Origin: Planctomycetota bacterium
Lineage (GTDB): Bacteria > Planctomycetota > Phycisphaerae > UBA1845 > PWPN01
Assembly: GCA_022711465.1 (NCBI GenBank)
Contig: JAKLEZ010000004.1
Coordinates: 306,247 to 370,246, forward strand
Length of the DNA stretch: 64,000 nt
Direction of reading: 5' to 3'
Both the position numbers and the translations under genes were made by a program. Under the pieces are notes generated by a model that worked only from the letters and a program-made list of their open reading frames with translations, did not search any database and was not told the origin of the DNA. This document shows positions 9,123 to 16,350 of the stretch, piece by piece; positions within the stretch are counted from its first letter, which is position 1, and each line of letters begins with the position of its first letter.

Positions 9123-10028
9123 ATGACCGGAATGGACCTACCCCAGCTGTTGCAGTTCTATCGTGCCCGCGGCTACGACTGCTTCGAGACGCCCGCAGGC
9201 CACTGGATGCTGATGGACGACTCCCGGGCGGTGAACCTTCCCCCACTCGATGACATCTACCCGACACGAGAGGACATCCGGCAGGTCTTCAAGAGAGGCG
9301 CCTGGGCCGTCCGCTTCTGCACCACAGGCCCTTGGGAACCGCTCTCCCAGGAGTTCGTGCTCAAGGCCTCTCCGTACGATCTCTCGGTCTGCAAGCAGAA
9401 GGCCCGTAACCAGGTCCGCGCCAGCATGTCCCGCTGCGCGTTCCAATCTCCCAGCGAAGCCGAGCTGATCGAAAAGGGCCTCGAGATCAACCTCCAGACC
9501 GCCGCGAGGCACCGCAGCAAGAACGACTTCCTGGTCGAACCGGAGAAATGGCGCCGCTACATGGCGGCCATCCTGGCGATGGCAGACGTCCACCCGTACG
9601 CCGCCTACGTCAATGATGCCCTGGTCGCCTACCTGCTCCTGGTGGTGGTCGGCGAACGATTCGTGATCATACACCCCTTCATGAACGCCGCCGCGTCCAA
9701 GCAGTACCCCATGAACGGGCTCCTCTTCCACGCCATCAATGATGCCCGCCAGAAACGCGGACCGTTGCCCGTCTCCTACGGCTTCGGTTCGATGTGGAAT
9801 ATCGAATCCCTCGATCGATTCAAGATGGCCATGGGCTTCGAACCGATTCCGCGGGCGCGAATCACTCTCTTCGCCCGTTCGATCAGTCCCATGATCAACA
9901 GCCCCGTGGGCGGACTGCTGAAACGACTGCCCCTGCTTCAGAGAAGCCTGGGGGAACGCTACGCCCGCATGCTCGAGGAGAAACAGCTGGGGAGCAGATG
10001 GTGGGACACCGCACCGGAGTCTCGCTGA
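9123..10028 (+). CDS. GNAT/FemAB-like acyltransferase
   Basis: 301 residues from the ATG at 9123; a second ATG at 9132 is equally possible. The frame is open further upstream to 8928, but that part contains the candidate promoter, so it is probably untranslated. The fold signature is that of FemAB-like GNAT proteins: an N-terminal half with RARGYDCFET and basic helices (QKARNQVRASMSRC), then a GNAT core with AAYVNDALVAYLLLVVVGERFVI and a late YGFGSMWNIESLDRFKMAMGF segment matching the usual 'same person, same molecule' ending. FemAB proteins add amino acids to peptidoglycan precursors or build exopolysaccharide; the substrate here is unknown. It converges with a second FemAB-like gene, with 16 nt between the ends. 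Confidence 0.7.
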   Translation: MTGMDLPQLLQFYRARGYDCFETPAGHWMLMDDSRAVNLPPLDDIYPTREDIRQVFKRGAWAVRFCTTGPWEPLSQEFVLKASPYDLSVCKQKARNQVRASMSRCAFQSPSEAELIEKGLEINLQTAARHRSKNDFLVEPEKWRRYMAAILAMADVHPYAAYVNDALVAYLLLVVVGERFVIIHPFMNAAASKQYPMNGLLFHAINDARQKRGPLPVSYGFGSMWNIESLDRFKMAMGFEPIPRARITLFARSISPMINSPVGGLLKRLPLLQRSLGERYARMLEEKQLGSRWWDTAPESR

Positions 10029-10044
10029 CCGGGCCAGGCACCCT

Positions 10045-11133
10045 TCATGCCTGCCGATTGGCACGCCGCCGGGCTATGGCTCGCAACAGCGGCCGACAAT
10101 ACACCTCACCCCACGCAACAAACCTCGCCGTGAGCGGCCGGTACACCCGAGTCACAGGCTCCGACCAACGATGCTCCACCGGGCGGAAGCCGGACTTGAA
10201 CAGCGTGGTCCCCTCAGTACCCCAGTTGTTGAAATCGTAGGCCACGCAGCCGCGCTCTCTGCCCAGCCGCATCGCCTCAAGATGCATGAACTCGCCCGGA
10301 TAGCACGACTCGAACTCCCGCCGCATCCCGCCCTGGGCGTAGACCGCCACACGACCGGCGAAAAGAACCAGGATCGAACCGGCGATACAATCACCCTTCC
10401 ACGCCTGGATCAGAAGCGCCCGGTCCTTCGCAATAAGGCGACTGAGAATAATCTGGAAGCTCGACAGGGGACGAACCTCATACCCGTGATAGGCCCCGTT
10501 CTCCAGCCAGACCTCGTAGGATTGGGCCAAATCCTCGGCCGTCGTACCCAGATGGAGACGCAGTCCGGTCGTCCGGCTCTTGCGCCCGTAGTAACGCGTG
10601 TTGCGCCGCGACTCCGCCAGCACGCGGTCCTCCGACCGAGTCAAGTCAACCGAGAGCAGCGTGGAACTGAACTCGTGAGCATGGAATAGCCGCCCGCCGA
10701 CATAACCAGCCCGCCGGTACGGACCTAGCCCTGGTTCGTCGCCCAGCCGAACCGGCGGCCACGCCTGCACGTAGGCGACCTTGTCGTTGACAAACCGTTT
10801 CTCCAGACCGGCCATCACCTCGCGCCATTGGCCGTTACCCGGCTCATCGCAAACCGGTCCATGCGGGAGAATAGCAACCCGCCAATCCACGAGCGGTAGT
10901 TTGAAGTGGGCGAACGCAGCGCCGGCGACGATCTGACCCCCCCGTTTGAGCGTCAGAACCTCACAATCCAAACCCATCGGCCGATACGACGAAAGCCAAC
11001 CATGAAGCTGAAAGTAGTGCCCACGAGGATGTTGGATGACGAAGTCATCCCATGCCGCGTAGTCCGCGTCCTCGCCGGCGAACGACAGAATGGTCGCCGC
11101 CTGGGTAATCTCGGAAGCCGGCTCCGAGCCCAT
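10045..11133 (-). CDS. FemAB-family (GNAT) acyltransferase
   Basis: 362 residues. I chose the ATG at 11133 because GGAGG lies four bases upstream, although the frame stays open to 11361. Two tandem GNAT-like halves are visible: the first with HPRGHYFQLHGW and VAGAAFAHFKLPLVDWRVAILPHG, the second with RRNTRYYGRKSRTTGL, IAGSILVLFAGRVAVYAQGG and the closing GCVAYDFNNWGTEGTTLFKSGF. That ending is typical of FemAB/peptidoglycan-bridge and exosortase-associated FemAB proteins. It is likely cytoplasmic and uses aminoacyl-tRNA or acyl-CoA; a tRNA-Lys gene lies 406 nt upstream on the same strand, probably by chance. Confidence 0.8.
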   Translation of the reverse strand: MGSEPASEITQAATILSFAGEDADYAAWDDFVIQHPRGHYFQLHGWLSSYRPMGLDCEVLTLKRGGQIVAGAAFAHFKLPLVDWRVAILPHGPVCDEPGNGQWREVMAGLEKRFVNDKVAYVQAWPPVRLGDEPGLGPYRRAGYVGGRLFHAHEFSSTLLSVDLTRSEDRVLAESRRNTRYYGRKSRTTGLRLHLGTTAEDLAQSYEVWLENGAYHGYEVRPLSSFQIILSRLIAKDRALLIQAWKGDCIAGSILVLFAGRVAVYAQGGMRREFESCYPGEFMHLEAMRLGRERGCVAYDFNNWGTEGTTLFKSGFRPVEHRWSEPVTRVYRPLTARFVAWGEVYCRPLLRAIARRRANRQA

Positions 11134-11539
11134 CGATCCTCCATCATCGCTTGGAGACAACGACACCCGTCGCACCGACCGTCCCCGGAAGCGCGGCCCG
11201 ATGATCGCTCGATACTTCTCCGCAGGTTCGCTTTGACGCCGCTCGTCTGCAGATGCAGGGAGCGTACCAGGCCGCCCACAAGACTCCCCCAGCGGCTGAT
11301 GACGACCCAACGCGATCCCGGACAGCCGCCAATGGCCGGGCAGGCGGATCGTCAATGGCACGGATGGCCGCGGAATGAAGCTGAAACCGGATCACCTGCA
11401 CCGAGTCACCTTCCATGTCCATCGCCGGCACATGGCCGTCCTTCGCCGCCTGGCGTCACCTCAGAAGTCGTCCACAGCGACCCGCCTGATGACGCACACC
11501 CCCCGTTTACGGCGGTTCTGATCAGGTTTCAGACCTCAT
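11134..11539. other. Spacer between FemAB-like gene and tRNA-Lys
   Basis: 406 nt without a supported gene. The FemAB-like frame remains open to 11361 but lacks a second good ribosome site. I see no convincing promoter, hairpin or repeat here. Confidence 0.5.
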
Positions 11540-11612
11540 TGAGGGCGCTGGGACTCGAACCCAGGACACACGGCTTAAAAGGCCGTTGCTCTACCTACTG
11601 AGCTACGCCCCC
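11540..11612 (-). tRNA. tRNA-Lys (anticodon UUU)
   Basis: Read on the minus strand, it folds as a full cloverleaf. The acceptor GGGGGCG pairs with CGCCCTC (one G-U). The D arm is GCTC...GAGC, the anticodon stem ACGGC/GCCGT encloses the loop CTTTTAA, and the T arm CTGGG-TTCGAGT-CCCAG is canonical. The anticodon is TTT and the discriminator is A. CCA is not encoded. Confidence 0.97.
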
Positions 11613-12181
11613 TGTGAAGCTGGATCGCAGGTGACTCAGGGACGCCCGCCTGGGACAACGACCGGCCATCTGCGCGAGAATGCCATTCTATTCGCCGCCT
11701 CCGCTTCGAGCAACTGCCCTCGGACGCTCCGAGAACCGCGGGACTGCAAGGACCACACGGCCACCAAACCTCCCGATGACCTTCGCTACTCTCCCGCTAC
11801 GCCACCCTGCTCGCCTGACCTCCCCACAGGCGAGTCGCAGAAGCATGACAAGGCCGCTGCACTCGAAACCGGACCGCCGACCCCAAACCACGCGAAACCC
11901 CTGTCCTGTCCCACCCGAGAATCAGGTTGGACCCGCGCGGCGGAGGCAAGCCCGTCAGACACAAGAGGAACTTGCTAGGGCATTGGCCCCATCGACCACA
12001 GGGCCCTATGAGAGGCAGAGTATATGCCGCGTTCTCCGGGACACTTACCCCTGAGAACCCGCACCGGAGGAGCGTCAGGTTTGTGCAGGTCCGGCCGGAC
12101 GGGTCGCAGTATTCGCCGGCTGGACTCGGACGCCGGCCGCGTCGGCGGCGCTGCTGGGTTCCTTATCCGCGCCCGGTCACT
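11613..12181. other. Intergenic region upstream of tRNA-Lys
   Basis: 569 nt with no gene I can support. Open frames across it lack ribosome sites and have no recognisable product. It holds a weak promoter candidate for the tRNA at 11685-11713. The right end is the downstream flank of the dockerin-like gene (stop at 12182); no clear terminator hairpin is visible. Confidence 0.5.
11685..11713 (-). promoter_or_regulatory. Weak candidate promoter for tRNA-Lys
   Basis: On the minus strand, TTGCTC is followed after 17 nt by TAGAAT (5/6 to -10). It would give a pre-tRNA leader of about 65 nt. Confidence 0.3.
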
Positions 12182-13801
12182 TCAATCGGCACAAGACGGA
12201 CTGCCTACTCCACCTGCCCCGCTGAAGCACCGCTGGAAGGTGCCAAAGTCCACCATATCGACATCGGCGTCTTGGTCGAAGTTCGCCCGCTGACAGGTTG
12301 CCGTCTCGTTATAGGGAATCGCGGGGCCTGAGTAGCAGCCTGCAAAGACCGCCAGATCGTCCCTATCCACGTCACCGTCGAAATCGAAGTCGGCCGGAAG
12401 CGGGGGCGGGCAGAGGTTGGGTTCGCAGGCGGCGTCCTGGGTCCACACTCTGCCGTGGGCGGCCAAACATGCCGCCTGTGACAACTGCTCGCAGCGGCCG
12501 TCATAGAAGCAGCAGGCTCCTATAGGCGGGGGGGGACCTTCAGTGAGAACAAAGAGATAGAAGAAGCTGGTATCGAAGTACCATCCACTCGAATCGTTTG
12601 CGGCATGGCTGAACTCAAGGGTCTCGCCCGCGAAAACGGGCACGATCAGGTCACTGTTCGTGCCTTGGTTGAGATCGGCAATGGCTGTCCCGGCGCGGCT
12701 CAGCTGCAACGAGAAGGTCTGCCCCCAAGTGTACGACTCAGTGCGGCGAATCGACAAGAGCATCTCCAGCGGACTACCTGCCGGATGAGCGGCGGACGTT
12801 CCCAGCGTCAGAACACCCGCCACTTGCCCGTCGGCCCATCCACTGGGAATCGGCCACCATTCCGGCGGCATCCAGAGTATACAGTCGCCGGTGAAGGGAT
12901 CCCATTCCATGCACATGGGCGGGCTTTCCTCCATACCCTCCTCTCCCCGGAGGCGAGCTGCGCCACGAGCCTGGCCGTTCACCGTCTTCTTCATGCGTAC
13001 ATTGGCCCCTGAGTAGGAAGGCACCATCCCCCATCCAAAGCCCTCACTCCAGGCAGCTCCATCACCCACCGTGACGATGCCGCCATACTGCGTGCTGGCC
13101 GTCGCAGCAAACGAGATGGTGACATCTACCGGCGCCGGAGGATCGGGCAAATCGGACGGCTCGGTAATCGTGAGATCGAATCCTGAGCCCCCCCCGACGA
13201 GCTGCAGGTTGTCGAACATAGCGGAGCTGTATCCGGCGACGGTGCCCAGCTTCAACACCACAACGACCTGGCCGTCAGTCGCGAACACCTGATTCCCGTT
13301 CCCGCTGGGATGAAGGGAGTTCGTAATCGGTTCCCAATCCCACCAGCTACTCGGCGGATTCAAGCCCCATGAGTCCTTGGCCGCAACGATATCAGCATCG
13401 ACCGGGACTTCGATTCGGGCAATCAGTTCCGGATCGCTCAAAGCGGCGGTGCCGCTGAGGAGCACGACTTGCGCCCAACCCGCCACACCCAGCATTCCGC
13501 TCCAATCGCCCTGAATGCTATATGTGAGTCCCGGCGCGACATTGACTCGCTGGAACCAGCCGTGTTCGCCTCCGTCGACACCACAATTGAGCCAGCCCGC
13601 AGGCGGGTTCATTCCCGCATTGGCCATCAGCCATTGGCCGCCGGACCCCCAAGGCGCTGCCCAGCGAGTCCATCCCGTCTCCCCGGCCGACCAGTCACCG
13701 TTCACGAGCCAGCCATACTGGCCAGTGGCCGCAGACGGCGAAAGCCAGAGGTATACGGCACACATCACCCCGACGGTAGAAGGGCCAAATCGCATGCGCA
13801 T
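12182..13801 (-). CDS. Secreted protein with cysteine module and dockerin-like C-terminus
   Basis: 539 residues. The start at 13801 gives a typical signal peptide (basic MRMR, hydrophobic core, AATG end) and has GGAGG eight bases upstream; ATG 13795 is an alternative. The mature part opens with a beta-rich segment (WLVNGDWSAGETGW, MFDNLQLVGGGSG) like a carbohydrate-binding jelly roll. Residues ~428-468 form a compact six-cysteine module starting GACCFYDGRC, a type I associate with planctomycete surface proteins. Residues 469-539 are two calcium loops (DFDFDGDVDRDD, NFDQDADVDMVD), each followed by GCYSG or RCFSG. No catalytic residues are seen. Probably a surface or matrix protein; it has its own promoter at 13877-13905. 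Confidence 0.8.
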   Translation of the reverse strand: MRMRFGPSTVGVMCAVYLWLSPSAATGQYGWLVNGDWSAGETGWTRWAAPWGSGGQWLMANAGMNPPAGWLNCGVDGGEHGWFQRVNVAPGLTYSIQGDWSGMLGVAGWAQVVLLSGTAALSDPELIARIEVPVDADIVAAKDSWGLNPPSSWWDWEPITNSLHPSGNGNQVFATDGQVVVVLKLGTVAGYSSAMFDNLQLVGGGSGFDLTITEPSDLPDPPAPVDVTISFAATASTQYGGIVTVGDGAAWSEGFGWGMVPSYSGANVRMKKTVNGQARGAARLRGEEGMEESPPMCMEWDPFTGDCILWMPPEWWPIPSGWADGQVAGVLTLGTSAAHPAGSPLEMLLSIRRTESYTWGQTFSLQLSRAGTAIADLNQGTNSDLIVPVFAGETLEFSHAANDSSGWYFDTSFFYLFVLTEGPPPPIGACCFYDGRCEQLSQAACLAAHGRVWTQDAACEPNLCPPPLPADFDFDGDVDRDDLAVFAGCYSGPAIPYNETATCQRANFDQDADVDMVDFGTFQRCFSGAGGVGSPSCAD

Positions 13802-13876
13802 CTCCCGATCCTCCAGACGAACAAGGGACATACCACATACAGGGTCTAAGGAAAACACCCGCCCCAGCCAGCCTGT

Positions 13877-13905
13877 AGAATAGGTTGTCGGACGGGCCTT
13901 GTCAA
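13877..13905 (-). promoter_or_regulatory. Sigma70 promoter of the secreted dockerin-like gene
   Basis: On the minus strand, a perfect TTGACA is followed after 17 nt by TATTCT (4/6). The start would fall near 13870, giving a ~70-nt leader to the ATG at 13801. Confidence 0.65.
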
Positions 13906-13938
13906 GTGCCACATCACGTTCTACCGACAGGACGCATT

Positions 13939-15504
13939 CTAGCTCGAGCGCCGCCGTTTCGAGGTGGCCGAGATTGCCCGGTCGCTGGCCCAGGCCCGGA
14001 TGTACTTGACCTGCTCGCTCATCGTCTTGGACAGCGGAACGATGTCTTCCAGGGCCGGCAGCAGGTACTTGTCCGTAAGCGGCTCGTTGGCCAGGCGCGA
14101 AGCGGTCAGGGCGGAGATCACCGCCTGCTCGATCTCCGCGCCGGTCCACCCTTCCGTCCGCACCGTCGCCAAATCGAGCGATAGCCCGGCCGTACCGATC
14201 CGCCGCCGCTGCAGGTGAATGCGGAAGATCTCCATACGTTCCGGCTGATCAGGCAAATCGATGAAGAACACTTGGTCAAACCGGCCCTTGCGGATCATCT
14301 CTGCAGGCAGCAGGTCGATGCGGTTGGCGGTGGCGGCCACGAACAACCCCTTGGGCTTCTCCTGCATCCAGGTGAGGAAGTAGCCGAAGATCCGGTCCAA
14401 CACGCCGGAGCTGTCCTGGTGCTGCCGCGAGATTGCGTTCTCGATCTCGTCGAACCAGACCACGGCCGGAGCGATCTCCTCCATTGTGCGGCAGGCCTCG
14501 GCGAAGACCCGCTCGGCGTTGCCCAGCCCGGCCGCGAATACCTGGGACATGTCCACACGGTACAGCGGCAGGGCGAACGCACTGGCCACCGCCCGGGCGG
14601 TTAGGCTCTTGCCGCAGCCGGAGACACCCATCAGCAGAATGCCCTTGGGCACGATCTCCGAGGTCACGCCCTCCTCGGAGAAGAAGAGTCCCTTTCGCTG
14701 CTCCAGCCATTTCTTGAGCACATCGACGCCGCCGACCTGATCGATCCCCACCGTGTCCGGCACGTACTCCATCAGCCCGCTCTTGCGAACCAGCAGCCGC
14801 TTTTCCTCCTGGAGCAGGGGCACGACCGACGGATCGAGCCGGTGCGCCTGGGCGAAGGCAAAGCGGATTGCGTGTCGGGCTTCATCGAACGTCAGCCCCT
14901 GCAGCGCCCGGCCCAGAATGTAGCGGGCCTCCGGACCCAGATCGCCGGTTGCTCCGAGCCCCGCCGCCTCCTCGGTGAGCAACGACGCCAATTCGACCAG
15001 GTCCGGCATCGGCAGTTTGAGAAACGCGACCTCACGCTCGATCTCCGGCGGAACAACCTTCACCGGCGAGCAGATCACCACCGCCTTGCGACTCTTCAGG
15101 CAGGCGTGATAGACGTCGCGCAACCGGCGGCGAACCGCGGCCGATTCCCGGATAAACTCATGAAAGTCCTTCAACAGGAAGATGGCCGGCGTCGGATAGG
15201 AGACCACGAAATCCAGCACACCGCGGGCGCCGTCGGGCTGCGACTGGTTGACCCGCCCGCCCTCCACCAGCCCGTCGGTGATGCTCCAGACGAATAACTG
15301 GCTGCCGCCGCCTTGCCGAAACTCCGCCGCCTGGGTCACCAGCGACAAGACCCGGTCTTCCTCGGGTGATTGTACGTAGATGAGCGGGCGGCCCGCGTCC
15401 AGCATGTTGCGAATCGCGGCCAGGCCCCGGTTCACCAGTTGGGCGTCCACGGGATTATCCTCTCGCACTTGTAGTGACCTGCTTCTCCTTGTCGATGAGT
15501 GCAT
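13939..15504 (-). CDS. AAA+ ATPase, Ycf46-like
   Basis: 521 residues. The N-terminal ~230 residues are a degenerate ATPase-like domain (LIYVQSPEEDRVLSLV at 41-56) without a Walker A. The C-terminal half is a classic AAA domain: Walker A GVSGCGKS (293-300), Walker B VVWFDEIE (348-355), sensor TAN (392-394) and RKGRFD (405-410), close to FtsH and proteasomal ATPases but with no protease domain. This layout matches the Ycf46 family, whose role is unsettled. The ATG at 15504 has GGGAGG nine bases upstream and overlaps the EIIA gene by 50 nt; GTG 15468 is an alternative. Translational coupling to the EIIA suggests a shared pathway, perhaps EIIA-controlled remodelling, but that is inference. Confidence 0.85.
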   Translation of the reverse strand: MHSSTRRSRSLQVREDNPVDAQLVNRGLAAIRNMLDAGRPLIYVQSPEEDRVLSLVTQAAEFRQGGGSQLFVWSITDGLVEGGRVNQSQPDGARGVLDFVVSYPTPAIFLLKDFHEFIRESAAVRRRLRDVYHACLKSRKAVVICSPVKVVPPEIEREVAFLKLPMPDLVELASLLTEEAAGLGATGDLGPEARYILGRALQGLTFDEARHAIRFAFAQAHRLDPSVVPLLQEEKRLLVRKSGLMEYVPDTVGIDQVGGVDVLKKWLEQRKGLFFSEEGVTSEIVPKGILLMGVSGCGKSLTARAVASAFALPLYRVDMSQVFAAGLGNAERVFAEACRTMEEIAPAVVWFDEIENAISRQHQDSSGVLDRIFGYFLTWMQEKPKGLFVAATANRIDLLPAEMIRKGRFDQVFFIDLPDQPERMEIFRIHLQRRRIGTAGLSLDLATVRTEGWTGAEIEQAVISALTASRLANEPLTDKYLLPALEDIVPLSKTMSEQVKYIRAWASDRAISATSKRRRSS

Positions 15505-16162
15505 CCAGTAACGCCTCCCGACTCTCGACCTCCATCAGCCGCTCGATCGTCTCCTGATCCAGGATCCTCATCAGTCGGGCCAGTACCCGTAGGTGATGAC
15601 GATCGTCATGACAGCAGATCAGGAAAAAGAGCCGGCTCAGGTCGTGATACGGCGATCCGAAGCCGATACCCTTGGACAGTCGACCAACGCAAATCAGCGG
15701 CTCGGCCGAAGCGTAAGGCATTGGCTGACGGGGGTGGGGAATAGCGACGCCGTACATCAGCGCGGTCGAACAGAGAGCCTCACGCTGCTCCAGCGCTTCC
15801 AGGAGTCCCTTGGCATCAAACAGCTGCCCGGTCCGTTCGGCCAATTTGACCAGTTCCCGGAGAACCGAGGCCCGGGTCCGGGCCGGCAAGCTCACGTCAA
15901 CACCTTCCCAACCGATCAGACTCGTCACCACCAGGTCGCCGGACTCCGCCCCCATCGTCTGTTCCAGGCTGATGAGCCGCTCCTCGTCGAACGTGTGCAT
16001 CTTCACCTGAAGCCATTCCGTGATCTGGGCCCGATTAAAGCGCCACTCTCCTCCGACCTTGTGACCGGGAAGCTCCCCGCGATCCGCCATGCGCCGCACC
16101 ACCCGGGCATCCATCCCCACGTGCTTCGCGAAGTCGTCCAAGCTCAGATTGCGGTAAGGCAC
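15455..16162 (-). CDS. PTS EIIA-like protein with N-terminal helix-turn-helix
   Basis: 235 residues from a GTG start led by GAGGTG; the frame is open upstream to 16288 but that segment lacks ribosome-site support. Residues 5-55 are an excisionase/MerR-type helix-turn-helix (RNLSLDDFAKHVGMDARVVRRMADRGELPG ... KVGGEWRF, abbreviated). Residues ~85-230 are a fructose/nitrogen-type EIIA with the phosphoacceptor His143 in VAIPHPR. No EIIB or EIIC is near, so a regulatory role like PtsN is more likely than sugar transport. Phosphorylation could control DNA binding or the AAA+ partner encoded immediately downstream. The transmitter (HPr/EI) is not in the window. Confidence 0.85.
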   Translation of the reverse strand: MPYRNLSLDDFAKHVGMDARVVRRMADRGELPGHKVGGEWRFNRAQITEWLQVKMHTFDEERLISLEQTMGAESGDLVVTSLIGWEGVDVSLPARTRASVLRELVKLAERTGQLFDAKGLLEALEQREALCSTALMYGVAIPHPRQPMPYASAEPLICVGRLSKGIGFGSPYHDLSRLFFLICCHDDRHHLRVLARLMRILDQETIERLMEVESREALLDALIDKEKQVTTSARG

Positions 16163-16240
16163 GGCGCCACCTCTAGATGAAAAAACAGCAATGATGAGCC
16201 CTATCCTACGCCAATTCCACCCGGAAGGTAAGCCCGGGGA

Positions 16241-16281
16241 TGGAAACGCCGACCACCTCAAGGTATGATATGTTATATAAT
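16241..16281 (+). promoter_or_regulatory. AT-rich promoter region of the GHL10-like gene
   Basis: TGGAAA followed after 17 nt by TATGAT (16264-16269), plus an exact TATAAT at 16276-16281, form a conspicuous AT-rich patch ~70-110 nt before the ATG at 16351. Which -10 is used cannot be told. Confidence 0.45.
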
Positions 16282-16350
16282 TAGGCACCAGCTGCGTCGC
16301 GGAGATAGGCAGCCACCGGAATACCGAGTCGCTTTGGACGGGTTAAGAAC

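Noticed and set aside
11927..12331. A 134-codon plus-strand frame near the dockerin-like gene's end
   Set aside because: It is Arg/Pro-rich, partly antisense to a secure gene and lacks initiation signals.
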